Position numbers and translations under genes: made by a program
NCBI GenBank assembly: GCA_046318675.1
Contig: JBKCUA010000027.1
Span: 1 to 39,705 of the forward strand
From: JBKCUA01 sp046318675
GTDB taxonomy: Bacteria > Pseudomonadota > Alphaproteobacteria > JAJTHO01
DNA length: 39,705 nucleotides
Reading direction: 5' to 3'
Notes under the pieces: model-generated
Told to the model about the DNA's origin: nothing
Seen by the model: only the letters and a program-made list of their open reading frames with translations
Databases searched by the model: none
Part shown: in pieces, positions 1 to 7,894 of the stretch
Position numbering within the stretch: position 1 is the stretch's first letter
How the letters are laid out: every line of letters starts with the position of its first letter

Positions 1-148
1 ATAGCGCGTTGCGTAATTAGCGGTAGACATTGATAAAGTCTTCAGCGCGCTATAAGTTATTTTTGTTCGGCCATTCGGCCGCGGCACTTTGTGCCGTGCG
101 CTGGTTGCAACTATACTTTTAATTGTGCAACCAGCTATAAAAAAGGGC
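1..148. repeat. Structured repeat with YGCAACNNGCTATAA ends (truncated by window edge)
   Basis: Positions 126-140 read TGCAACCAGCTATAA. Positions 1-13, read on the minus strand, give CGCAACGCGCTAT, the same motif in inverted orientation. Inside are a perfect 10-bp inverted repeat (100-109 with 126-135), a CGGCAC-TTT-GTGCCG hairpin near 82-96, and an 8-bp inverted pair (1-8 with 46-53). The same terminal motif bounds the element at 17324-17548, so this is probably a second, diverged family member. The left end may lie outside the window. There is no coding content. Confidence 0.5.
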
Positions 149-211
149 TCTTTCCCAAAACGGGTGGGTGGAACATGCACCCCCTTCAGGTAATATTTTG
201 CAGCTCTGGAA

Positions 212-323
212 ACTCTCAGAAGGAAGCTCCGTCAATGACGAGGCGCGGAGCGCCGTGGCCATCCAGGAAAAATGAATGCTGGATCGCCACGCGCCTCCGG
301 TGCTCGCGAAGACGACCGAGAGT
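212..323. repeat. Long imperfect palindrome (REP-like hairpin)
   Basis: The arms are about 212-266 and 279-323, around a short AT-rich loop. The arm sequence ATCCAG (261-266) meets CTGGAT (279-284). The pairing continues outward with interruptions through GCCACG and GAGGCGCGG-type blocks to ACTCTC (212-217) and GAGAGT (318-323). This could fold into one long hairpin in DNA or RNA. It lies about 50 nt past the stop of the leftward nrdB gene, so it could act as a transcript end or mRNA stabiliser, but there is no clear U tract. It resembles dispersed intergenic palindromes of alphaproteobacteria; no second copy was seen here. The rest of 1-370 shows no supported gene. Confidence 0.55.
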
Positions 324-370
324 GTGGCATTGGCAGGTTTTCTACCTACCCATTTTGAAAAAAAGCTGCG

Positions 371-1333
371 TTACGCCGCAAAAGCCTCTTCCCACGTTCC
401 TTTGGTTGCCGCCTTGGAATATTCCGTTGCGCGGCTTTCAAAGAAATTGGCGTGTTCAATGCCGTTCATCATCTGGTCAATCCATGGCAGAGGGTTCGCC
501 TCCAGCAGGTAAACAGGCTGCAGCCCTAGCTGGGTCAGGCGGCGATCGGCAATATAGCGGATATAATTTTTGACTTCATCCGGGTGTAGACCTTCCACCC
601 CGCCCATTTCAAAGGCCAGGTCAATAAAGGCATCCTCATGTTCCACAATAGTTTTGCAGGCAAGGGTTAGATCGTGATGAAAGTCATTGGTATTAATTTC
701 CGGGTTTTCTTTCACAAAAGTATGGAACAGCCGGATAATAGATTGGCAGTGCAGGGTTTCATCCCGGACGCTCCAGCTGACAATTTGACCCATCCCTTTC
801 ATTTTGTTGAAACGCGGGAAGTTAAGCAAAATGGCAAAACTGGCAAAAAGCTGTAACCCTTCGGTAAAGGCTCCAAACACAGCCAGCGTCTTGGCAATAT
901 CGGTTTTGCTGCCCATGCCGAACTGCTGCATATAGTCGTATTTATCTTTCATGGCTTTATAGCGCAGGAAAGCTGAATATTCGGCTTCTGGCATTCCGAT
1001 GGTGTCGAGCAAATAGGAATATGCCGCAATATGCACCGTTTCCATGTTGGAGAAGGCCGACAGCATCATGAGTACTTCGGTAGGTTGGAACACTTTGCTG
1101 TAGTGGCGCATATAGCAATTGTTCACCTCAACATCCGCTTGGGTGAAAAAGCGGAAAATTTGGGTGAGAAGGTGGCGCTCTTTGTCACTCAGCTTGCGCT
1201 GCCAGTCTTTGACATCATCGGCCATGGGTACTTCTTCGGGAAGCCAGTGCAGGCGTTGTTGTTGAAGCCAAGCATCATACGCCCAAGGATAGCGGAATGG
1301 TTTATAAACGGGGCTGGAAGCAAGAAGGGACAT
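371..1333 (-). CDS. nrdB: Ribonucleoside-diphosphate reductase subunit beta
   Basis: This is the small subunit of class I ribonucleotide reductase, which houses the diiron-tyrosyl radical used by NrdA to make dNTPs in the cytoplasm. Of 320 residues, the diiron ligands are visible: D67, E98 and H101 in an ETVH motif, E158, then E192 and H195 in ETLH. Y105 sits at the radical tyrosine position, with E98-H101-Y105 spaced as in E. coli E115-H118-Y122. I start at the ATG at 1333 rather than the TTG two codons upstream, because AGGAG lies 7 nt before the ATG. The gene follows the LysM/M23 lipoprotein gene by 29 nt on the same strand and is probably cotranscribed. No nrdA is present in the window. 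Confidence 0.95.
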   Translation of the reverse strand: MSLLASSPVYKPFRYPWAYDAWLQQQRLHWLPEEVPMADDVKDWQRKLSDKERHLLTQIFRFFTQADVEVNNCYMRHYSKVFQPTEVLMMLSAFSNMETVHIAAYSYLLDTIGMPEAEYSAFLRYKAMKDKYDYMQQFGMGSKTDIAKTLAVFGAFTEGLQLFASFAILLNFPRFNKMKGMGQIVSWSVRDETLHCQSIIRLFHTFVKENPEINTNDFHHDLTLACKTIVEHEDAFIDLAFEMGGVEGLHPDEVKNYIRYIADRRLTQLGLQPVYLLEANPLPWIDQMMNGIEHANFFESRATEYSKAATKGTWEEAFAA

Positions 1334-1362
1334 GGTCAACTCCTATTAAAATAATATTAGCA

Positions 1363-2337
1363 CTATAAGGTTCTGCGCCGATCAAGCTTCGCCTCATCGA
1401 ACGTACCGCCACGATAGATTATGTATTGCAATGGATCCACCGGTTTGCGGGCATGACGAATTTGGAAATGTACCTGAGGTGTGGAGACACCGCCACTATC
1501 ACCAACCAATCCTATAACCTCGCCCTTGGCAACTTTTTGCCCTTTTTTGACAAGAATTTTTTCGGCGTGGGCATAGGCCGTAACCCATTGGTTGTCGTGG
1601 CGTAATAACACAAGGCGTCCTAAGTTGGGCACATTCTGGCCAACATAGGTTACGGTACCATTCCCGGCGGCTTGGATAGGCGTACCTTTGGGGGCGGCAA
1701 TGCTAATACCGTGGCTCACTTCACCAGTATCACGCCGACCAAAATCATTGGCCATACGACCCACATTTACCGGGGCAAGAAACGGTGGAACGGCTTTATT
1801 CGTTTCAGGGGATGGGAAGCCTCGATTATCTTGTTTTGGAAGCAAAGGTTTTGGTGCTGGCGGACTGTTGCTGGGTAATTTTAATGACTGTCCTAACTGA
1901 AGATTGTAAGGAGCTTGAAGATTGTTGCTGCGAATGATATCCGCCGCACCGATACCAAACTGGCGGGCAAGACTATACACTGAGTCCCCCGGCTGTACGG
2001 CGTAGGTGCCGTCGTTCGCAGCGGGAACATGGAGGGGTTTTGCGGCTGCCTCAGGAGGCGCAACACCCGCCGGGGGGTTTGGAGCGGGGGAAGTCTCACT
2101 TGGTTGTAACTCATTTATGCCAACGCTGCTGTTGGCGGGAATAGGATCGCCGCGTTCGACAATAGGGGTATTTCCAAATGATGCGGATTCCCTGCTGGGA
2201 TAATGATAATGAATGTCTTCTGGAGCGCCGTTACTAACCGGCGATTGACGGGAAGACTGACTAGGCGCGGACACCGTGGCCATACATCCGCTAAGACAAA
2301 ATAGTGCCGCCATTAAGGAAAAAATACGCATCATCAT
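1363..2337 (-). CDS. LysM and degenerate M23 (LytM) domain lipoprotein, NlpD/EnvC-like
   Basis: A 324-residue envelope lipoprotein. The signal peptide ends in a lipobox LSGC with Cys18. A Pro/Ala/Ser-rich linker follows, then a LysM peptidoglycan-binding domain (about 111-154) and an M23 domain (about 190-304). The M23 zinc-site motif HxGxD is replaced by SHGIS, and the HxH motif reads QVH. It therefore probably lacks peptidase activity and acts like NlpD/EnvC as an activator of cell-wall amidases. The ATG at 2337 is chosen because it overlaps the pcm stop as ATGA, which suggests translational coupling; GGGAGG lies upstream. A pcm-nlpD-like pair is common in Proteobacteria. A longer in-frame start at 2397 lies inside pcm and is unlikely. 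Confidence 0.88.
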   Translation of the reverse strand: MMMRIFSLMAALFCLSGCMATVSAPSQSSRQSPVSNGAPEDIHYHYPSRESASFGNTPIVERGDPIPANSSVGINELQPSETSPAPNPPAGVAPPEAAAKPLHVPAANDGTYAVQPGDSVYSLARQFGIGAADIIRSNNLQAPYNLQLGQSLKLPSNSPPAPKPLLPKQDNRGFPSPETNKAVPPFLAPVNVGRMANDFGRRDTGEVSHGISIAAPKGTPIQAAGNGTVTYVGQNVPNLGRLVLLRHDNQWVTAYAHAEKILVKKGQKVAKGEVIGLVGDSGGVSTPQVHFQIRHARKPVDPLQYIIYRGGTFDEAKLDRRRTL

Positions 2338-3011
2338 GCTGACAAGACCTCCCACTCTATTGTATCTTTTACCGGCGCAAACCGTGGACTGGAACATCCT
2401 ACAAAGCGCACGGGTCGTAGTACTTCTTCTGTCCAGCCGCCGCTTACCCGCGTCCAGCGAACAAGATATTGTTCTTGAGTGGCGCGTCCTATCGGAGCAA
2501 TCAGGACTCCATTTTCGGCCAACTGATCGGCAAGGTCAAGGGGAACATCGGGCAGGGCGGCCGCTACTACGATGCGGTCAAATGGTGCCTGCGCTTTCCA
2601 ATCCACTAGACCATCCCCGGCAATGGCGGTTATATTAGATAGGCGCAACGATCCCCATGCCACTTCGGCAACGGGCAACATTTCCCAGAAGCGATCAATA
2701 CTATAAACACGGCGACATAATCGAGCCAGCAAGGCGGTTTGGTAACCGCTGCCTGTACCAATTTCTAATACTTTGTGGCGTTTCTCGACATTTAGATACT
2801 GGACAATTTCCGCCACCAGCACCGGTTGGCTTGTTGTTTGGCCGCAGGCAATGGGCAGGGCTATATTTTCATAAGCCTGATCCGCAAACGCCGGGGGAAC
2901 AAACAACGATCGCGGTATTTCCTCAAGGGCTTTGAGCAAGGGCATATGGTGAATCCCGCATCGGCGCAGCTCCATAAGAAAGCGGATTTTTTTATGTTGT
3001 TCTGTGCTCAC
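2334..3011 (-). CDS. pcm: Protein-L-isoaspartate O-methyltransferase
   Basis: It methylates L-isoaspartyl residues in damaged proteins with S-adenosylmethionine, starting their repair in the cytoplasm. The 225-residue length fits the family. The PCMT signature LPIACGQTTSQP (about 52-63) is present, followed by the SAM-binding glycine-rich motif VLEIGTGSGYQ (about 81-91) and a GDG element. The start is GTG at 3011, with GGGAGGG about 6 nt upstream on the minus strand. ctaA ends 18 nt before it, and the next gene overlaps its stop by 4 nt. In many Proteobacteria surE precedes pcm; here ctaA takes that place. Confidence 0.93.
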   Translation of the reverse strand: MSTEQHKKIRFLMELRRCGIHHMPLLKALEEIPRSLFVPPAFADQAYENIALPIACGQTTSQPVLVAEIVQYLNVEKRHKVLEIGTGSGYQTALLARLCRRVYSIDRFWEMLPVAEVAWGSLRLSNITAIAGDGLVDWKAQAPFDRIVVAAALPDVPLDLADQLAENGVLIAPIGRATQEQYLVRWTRVSGGWTEEVLRPVRFVGCSSPRFAPVKDTIEWEVLSA

Positions 3012-3029
3012 GGTGCCCTCCCGCTATTT

Positions 3030-4034
3030 TTACTTTAACAAGATTTGTCGGGCTGTCACTATTGCTGTGATCCACAATAGTACAGCGTTGATTTGATGCA
3101 AGCTCGCCAGAATAAGCGGCACAGCATGGATTATCGTTGCGATGCCCAGTCCTGTTTGAATGAGTAGTAATGCCGCCAGCAACCTCCCCCAGTAATGCCG
3201 ACGCAGACCCCATGCGCCCCAAAGCCCAAGGATAAGAGTGCCGTAGGCCGCTAAGCGATGACCGAATTGCACCGCTCCTGCCTCACTCACCAAGGTTGGC
3301 CACCACGGGGCTTGGGCTTGGAGGCTATCGGGTAGCATGGCTCCATTGAAGCTTGGGAAGGAACTATACGCCAACCCGGCATCCATCCCGGCCACCAGCG
3401 CACCATACCCGATAGTTAAAAACAACCAAATCGGAAAGACTATACCATTGAGCCACCGATGCGGTATGCTGAGCAACGGTAAGCCCCAAGCCTTAGCCGC
3501 CTGTACGCTGAGCAATGCTACAATCACCAACGCTACCCATAAATGCAGCATCAAGCGGTACGGCGATACGTCGGTGGCATTGCCTGTCAGCCCACTTTGC
3601 ACCATAAACCAGCCGATAAAGGCCTGTACGCCGCCCAGGGCAAAAATGCCCAGACATTCCAGTCCAAACCGCGTTGAAATCTGCCGCCGCACCCAGAACA
3701 CCAGCAGCGGCACCACAAACACCAGCCCTAGAACTCGCCCCCACAGGCGATGGGCGTATTCCCACCAGAAGATGACCTTGAATTCATCGAGGCTCATCCC
3801 GCGATTTATCTGTTGGTATTCCGGGATGCGGCGATAGGCATCGAATTCTTCTTGCCATTGTGTTGCATTAAGGGGCGGCAACGTGCCGTGGATCGGCTTC
3901 CACGCCACAATGGACAACCCCGAATCGGTCAACCGGGTCAGCCCGCCTAAGCCAATCATCCCCACGGTTAGGGCGATGCAGGCGATGAGCCACCAGCGGA
4001 CGGGGGGGGGGAAAGGGGTTTTACAATGTGTCAT
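3030..4034 (-). CDS. ctaA: Heme A synthase (COX15/CtaA)
   Basis: This membrane protein oxidises heme O to heme A for aa3-type cytochrome oxidase. It has 334 residues with about eight hydrophobic segments. Family histidines are seen in EYAHRLWGR, MLHLW, QFGHRLAAYG and LHQINA. The ATG at 4034 lies inside the 3' end of the upstream restriction endonuclease gene (14-nt overlap), so expression may depend on read-through from it. Codons 8-12 contain an uninterrupted run of ten C on the coding strand (ten G at 4002-4011), which is in frame as given. No ctaB or cox genes are in the window. Confidence 0.95.
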   Translation of the reverse strand: MTHCKTPFPPPVRWWLIACIALTVGMIGLGGLTRLTDSGLSIVAWKPIHGTLPPLNATQWQEEFDAYRRIPEYQQINRGMSLDEFKVIFWWEYAHRLWGRVLGLVFVVPLLVFWVRRQISTRFGLECLGIFALGGVQAFIGWFMVQSGLTGNATDVSPYRLMLHLWVALVIVALLSVQAAKAWGLPLLSIPHRWLNGIVFPIWLFLTIGYGALVAGMDAGLAYSSFPSFNGAMLPDSLQAQAPWWPTLVSEAGAVQFGHRLAAYGTLILGLWGAWGLRRHYWGRLLAALLLIQTGLGIATIIHAVPLILASLHQINAVLLWITAIVTARQILLK

Positions 4035-5262
4035 GGGTGTGTTTTTTCAAAAGCCGTATATCCCCAATAAAGGATTCCAGTGTTTGCAAATATGGTCGAA
4101 CTGATTCAGGGTAGGATTGTTTTAATTGTTCCGGCACAACAAGAAGAACGCCAGCGTCTTTCATTTCCCGAAACTGACCTTGGGAAACACCTTCTTGCAG
4201 GGTGAGAAGGTGCTTATGGTTGATGCGATCTGCTTCGTTTATCACCTGCCGCCATCTATCCTTGCAGGTGGTTTTTACAGCCAGCATTCGTAAGTGTTCT
4301 GCTGGGAAGGCTGCATCTTTGTAAGCCGCCTCAGAAGGAAACAAAAAATCTGGTCGCTTGCCGGGTTCGGATTGGGGCTGGTGGGAAAAATCTGCACCTT
4401 CGCGTAATTGTTCCTCGATAAAGATTTCCCGTGTATGCAATTCAAGCGAACGGCCCGCACGGGCCTTACGACGTTGCAAAATTCTCTGGGATCGATTCAA
4501 AAAATCATCGAAGCTTGTAAAACCCTTTTGAATTGAGGGAAACTCAACTGCTTGTTCTACGCTGCGAAAGATATCAAACTCGCAGTCACGCCGCTGCATC
4601 AGCCGCACATCAACAGGCATGTTGTGGTTGTTCCGCAGTTCAATAGCTTTTCGGACAATGTCAGATGCATTTGGAAAGCCCTGAAGCCAAAAGGGCGGCA
4701 TTTCATGTGTCTCAAGCCAGCATGATGAACGTCCCGACACCCCGCTTTCGTGATGGTCAACGCTCCATAGGCGCCATTTCCCAGGTTCAACAGCACCGAT
4801 TTTATCCTCTATCCGCTCGGCATCCAGTCCCGCCGCATCATCACAGACCCAGACGTGGCAAACCGCGGCATCCTTATTTACCCCCCGATGAAAGGCAAAC
4901 ACCGCTAGGGCACCAGTGCTTTCAGGATCAAGGAGGGCTGAAGATGCGCCGCCAAAATTGGTGAGCCGTGTCTCATTTCTTGTTCCGGTGCCGCTAACCT
5001 TGTTATTGTACCAGACAGCGCGTATTTTTCGCACATCATTATGACTGTCAATCCGCAGCTCAAACCAAACATCTGGATTTTCAACTTTTGGCCTGTTTAG
5101 AGTTGGAAAAATATCAAACAAAAAATCTTTTGGCACATAAGGCCCTGCTTGGTGTGCGCCTGTGGCCAATGTATCGTTTGCAGAAAGACGTTTTACATAC
5201 CACACGATGCCCGGTCGGCTATGTTCCTCCATCCAGTCGTCAAGATCAGCCATTGCCGCCAT
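4021..5262 (-). CDS. Type II restriction endonuclease, EcoRII-like
   Basis: A 413-residue protein matching the layout of EcoRII, a type IIE enzyme of about 404 residues that cuts at CCWGG and needs a second effector site. The N-terminal half (about 1-190) corresponds to the DNA-binding effector domain. The C-terminal half carries the catalytic signature PDFLFP (304-309), Y314, and KTTCKDRW (330-337). Y314, K330 and K334 are spaced as the active-site residues Y308, K324 and K328 of EcoRII. The methyltransferase gene lies 68 nt upstream on the same strand, the usual order for protecting DNA first. The start at 5262 has AAGGGA upstream; an in-frame ATG at 5253 is an alternative. CCWGG specificity is inferred from the family. 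Confidence 0.9.
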   Translation of the reverse strand: MAAMADLDDWMEEHSRPGIVWYVKRLSANDTLATGAHQAGPYVPKDFLFDIFPTLNRPKVENPDVWFELRIDSHNDVRKIRAVWYNNKVSGTGTRNETRLTNFGGASSALLDPESTGALAVFAFHRGVNKDAAVCHVWVCDDAAGLDAERIEDKIGAVEPGKWRLWSVDHHESGVSGRSSCWLETHEMPPFWLQGFPNASDIVRKAIELRNNHNMPVDVRLMQRRDCEFDIFRSVEQAVEFPSIQKGFTSFDDFLNRSQRILQRRKARAGRSLELHTREIFIEEQLREGADFSHQPQSEPGKRPDFLFPSEAAYKDAAFPAEHLRMLAVKTTCKDRWRQVINEADRINHKHLLTLQEGVSQGQFREMKDAGVLLVVPEQLKQSYPESVRPYLQTLESFIGDIRLLKKHTHDTL

Positions 5263-5330
5263 ATCACCGTCCCTTCAAGTAGCTAATATCATTATAATTA
5301 AGCCATGCAGCGGCTTTATGAACCAGATCG

Positions 5331-6461
5331 TCACGCATCAACAGGAACTCTTTTCCATGCCAAGAGTGCCGCAGTCTTATCTTCAACAAGATACGGTGCC
5401 ATGTGCCTCGCAACGGCTGCTGCTGCTGGGACTACGACAGCATTGCCAAACTGCCTGTAGGCTTGGGTATCTGATACTGGTATTTTGAAGAGGGACTCCC
5501 CCGGCCTGTCAAACCCCATGAGACGGGAACACTCCCGCGGGGTCAGGCGACGCGGGCCACGTTCCCCATCTTGACGAATAAGGATTTCTGAGCCGTCCTT
5601 ATAGTATCGCGCCGAAAGGGTACGCGCTACATCCTCATGCCCGCATAGGCCAAACCCGAAGCCGTTGCCAGCCGCACGATGTTTTTCTGCGTATCCTTGG
5701 AGGTATTTCCAAAGATGCTCTGTTAAAGTGTATCTCTTCGCTACAACTGCATCGTTGCCTTCAGTAAAATGTCCTTCGGGTTGCTCACTGCCATCTTCGG
5801 GATGCAGGATGGTTTTCAGCCTTGGCCCATTGAGGGGATCGGGCAATTTAAAGCTGTCAAAGGAGAAATCATTTTCATCACGGAACCCGACGATAAAAAT
5901 CCTTTCTCTGTGCTGGGGCACAAAGGATTTAGCGTCAATGATCCTGAAGTGGATAGTGTAGCCAAGTTCATTTTTCAGTGTATCCTGAATAACCCGGAAG
6001 GTGTTGCCCTTGTCATGATTGACCAGATTTTTGACATTCTCCAGCAGAAAGGCACGGGGACGATGATAGCCAATAATTCGCGCCACATCAAAAAATAGCG
6101 TTCCCTGCGCCTCACAAGCAAAGCCATGCTTGCGGCCAAGGGCATTTTTCTTGCTGACTCCGGCAATGGAAAAGGGCTGGCAGGGAAAACCAGCAAGAAG
6201 CACATCGTGCTGCGGAATATCAGACGCATCAATGGCGGTTATATCGCCGGCCATGATGTGGTCTTCGCCGTCACGGTAGTTTGCAAGATAGGTTTTTTGG
6301 GCATAAGTGTTCCACTCACTAGTAAAAACACATTTCCCACCAAGGGCATCAAAACCCCGCCGGAGACCACCAATTCCGGCAAAAAGGTCGATAAAGCGGA
6401 ATGACCCTGCGGGACGCTGCTGCTGAAAGCGGAGAAAACTTGTATGGTGCAATACGTTCAT
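5331..6461 (-). CDS. DNA (cytosine-5) methyltransferase, Dcm/M.EcoRII-like
   Basis: This C5-cytosine methyltransferase is the modification partner of the EcoRII-like endonuclease. Of 376 residues, motif I FAGIGG is at 27-32, motif IV GFPCQP includes catalytic Cys94, motif VI ENV is at about 141-143, a QRxR-like motif appears as PQHRERIF, and motif X YRQFGNAVVVP is near the C-terminus. I use the ATG at 6461 because GGAG lies 8 nt upstream and FIDLFAG starts soon after. An upstream in-frame ATG at 6563 would add 34 unlikely residues. It is divergent from rplK. No vsr mismatch endonuclease gene, often found with dcm, was seen. Confidence 0.93.
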   Translation of the reverse strand: MNVLHHTSFLRFQQQRPAGSFRFIDLFAGIGGLRRGFDALGGKCVFTSEWNTYAQKTYLANYRDGEDHIMAGDITAIDASDIPQHDVLLAGFPCQPFSIAGVSKKNALGRKHGFACEAQGTLFFDVARIIGYHRPRAFLLENVKNLVNHDKGNTFRVIQDTLKNELGYTIHFRIIDAKSFVPQHRERIFIVGFRDENDFSFDSFKLPDPLNGPRLKTILHPEDGSEQPEGHFTEGNDAVVAKRYTLTEHLWKYLQGYAEKHRAAGNGFGFGLCGHEDVARTLSARYYKDGSEILIRQDGERGPRRLTPRECSRLMGFDRPGESLFKIPVSDTQAYRQFGNAVVVPAAAAVARHMAPYLVEDKTAALLAWKRVPVDA

Positions 6462-6548
6462 AAAGCTGTCTCCGGAAATATTCCTAGTATCACGGTATGT
6501 CGCCTCAAGGCTTTTTTCGCAACAAAATTTACAATGCGATATTTTTCC

Positions 6549-6603
6549 TTGACCTTTCCCCATTCCCCCGCTACCAACAGCCTCCTTTCGCGCGGGAGGA
6601 GGC
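6549..6603 (+). promoter_or_regulatory. Probable rplK promoter and leader hairpin
   Basis: TTGACC (6549-6554), a 17-nt spacer and TACCAA (6572-6577) form a plausible sigma70 promoter with a good -35 and a weak -10. A GC-rich inverted repeat (CCTCC...GGAGG, about 6581-6602) lies in the leader ahead of the SD CTGGAGG that precedes rplK. It could be part of ribosomal-protein feedback control, but I do not recognise a known L1 site. Confidence 0.45.
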
Positions 6604-6636
6604 CATCCGTACCGCGCCCCTCAACTGGAGGTTTTT

Positions 6637-7068
6637 ATGGCAAAGAAAATTGCCGGGTACATTAAATTGCAGGTGCCCGCTGGTAAAGCTAACCCATCGC
6701 CCCCCATTGGGCCGGCCTTGGGTCAGCGCGGTCTTAATATCATGGAGTTCTGCAAGGCATTTAATGCCAAGACTCAGGGGATGGAGCCGGGCACGCCGTT
6801 GCCGGTTATCATTACCGCCTATTCGGATAAGTCTTTTACTTTTATTACCAAGCTTCCTCCGGTGAGCTTTTTTCTCAAAAAGGCTGCTAACCTCAAATCA
6901 GGCTCACAGACGCCGGGTCGGGGTTTTGCTGGGAAAATCAAACGCTCTCAGCTGCGTGAGATTGCCAAAAATAAAATGCCCGACTTGAACGCGGTGGATA
7001 TTGATGCGGCAACGTCCATGATTGAGGGCTCTGCCCGTTCCATGGGTCTCGAAGTGGTGGAGGGCTAA
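6637..7068 (+). CDS. rplK: 50S ribosomal protein L11
   Basis: L11 binds the GTPase-associated centre of 23S rRNA. It has 143 residues, the usual length, with the conserved N-terminus (AKKIAGYIKLQVPAGKA), the PPIGPALGQRG motif and the C-terminal rRNA-binding domain ending MGLEVVEG. The SD TGGAGG lies 5-6 nt before the ATG. It is first in the rplKAJL group, with rplA 4 nt downstream. The secE-nusG pair that commonly precedes rplK is absent; the restriction-modification genes lie divergently upstream instead. Confidence 0.98.
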   Translation: MAKKIAGYIKLQVPAGKANPSPPIGPALGQRGLNIMEFCKAFNAKTQGMEPGTPLPVIITAYSDKSFTFITKLPPVSFFLKKAANLKSGSQTPGRGFAGKIKRSQLREIAKNKMPDLNAVDIDAATSMIEGSARSMGLEVVEG

Positions 7069-7072
7069 GCAC

Positions 7073-7765
7073 ATGGCACTGGCAAAACGCGTGAAAAAAT
7101 ACAACGACGGCTTGGATCGGGAAAAGCTCTACCCTCTCGCCGAAGCTCTGGCGATGGTCAAGGCGCGCGCTACCGCAAAATTTGATGAGACTATTGAGAT
7201 TGCTCTTAACCTCGCCGTTGATCCCCGCAAATCGGAACAGAACGTGCGCGGCGTTGTCTCGCTGCCTCACGGCACGGGGAAAACCCTCCGCGTGGCCGTG
7301 TTCGCCAAGGGCGACAAGGCCGCCGAAGCCACCAAAGCCGGCGCGGACGTTGTTGGCGCGGAAGACCTCGTTGATGCTATTACCAAGGGCGAGATTGCCT
7401 TTGATCGCTGCATTGCCACCCCGGACATGATGGGGTTGGTTGGCCGCGTGGCAAAAGTCTTGGGTCCTAAAGGGTTGATGCCTAACCCTAAGTTGGGCAC
7501 CGTGACCCCCAACGTGGCCGATGCTGTCAAAACCGCCAAGGCTGGGCAGGTTGAATATCGCGCTGAGAAAGCTGGTATCATTCATGCCGGTATTGGCAAG
7601 GCTAGCTTTTCTGAGCCTGCGCTTTTGGAGAACTTCCGAGCCTTGTTTGGTGCGGTGCAAAAGGCTAAGCCCAATGACGTTAAAGGTAGTTATGTTCGGA
7701 AACTGACGTTCAGCTCCACCATGGGGCCAGGAATTAAGGTTGACTTGACGACACTAAACAGCTAG
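7073..7765 (+). CDS. rplA: 50S ribosomal protein L1
   Basis: L1 forms the mobile L1 stalk near the ribosomal E site and in many bacteria represses its own operon. The 230 residues match the family, with a KRVKKYNDGLD-type start and the signature GLVGRVAKVLGPKGLMPNPKLGTV in the middle. I use the ATG at 7073, preceded by GGAGGG 8 nt upstream, not the in-frame ATG at 7022 that lies inside rplK. rplK ends 4 nt before it. Confidence 0.98.
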   Translation: MALAKRVKKYNDGLDREKLYPLAEALAMVKARATAKFDETIEIALNLAVDPRKSEQNVRGVVSLPHGTGKTLRVAVFAKGDKAAEATKAGADVVGAEDLVDAITKGEIAFDRCIATPDMMGLVGRVAKVLGPKGLMPNPKLGTVTPNVADAVKTAKAGQVEYRAEKAGIIHAGIGKASFSEPALLENFRALFGAVQKAKPNDVKGSYVRKLTFSSTMGPGIKVDLTTLNS

Positions 7766-7769
7766 AAAC

Positions 7770-7894
7770 CCACCTCTGTCAAAGACCACAGGTAGGCCTT
7801 AGGGCTGTAAATCCTGTGCAGACAGGCTCAAGAATGCCCCCGCAACGGGATGTTCCTGCTCCTGCGTTTTTGATGGATCCCGCAGGAGATATTT
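7770..7894 (+). promoter_or_regulatory. L10 leader (rplJ autoregulatory mRNA region)
   Basis: The 129-nt space between rplA and rplJ holds the characteristic L10-leader motif GTCAAAGACCACAGGT, then CCTGTGCAGACAGG and further paired segments ending at the SD GCAGGAGA. In Proteobacteria this leader binds the L10-(L12)4 complex through a kink-turn fold and represses rplJL translation. The position between rplA and rplJ is the standard one. Recognition is by motif and place, not by a covariance search. Confidence 0.8.

Noticed and set aside
91..573. 160-codon plus-strand ORF at the left edge
   Set aside because: It runs through the palindromic repeats and into the antisense of nrdB; composition is Cys/Arg/Trp-rich and without any family pattern.
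6938..7660. 240-codon minus-strand ORF
   Set aside because: It is antisense to rplK and rplA, which are certain.
7766..7894. Cobalamin or other metabolite riboswitch
   Set aside because: The motifs and position fit the L10 leader instead.
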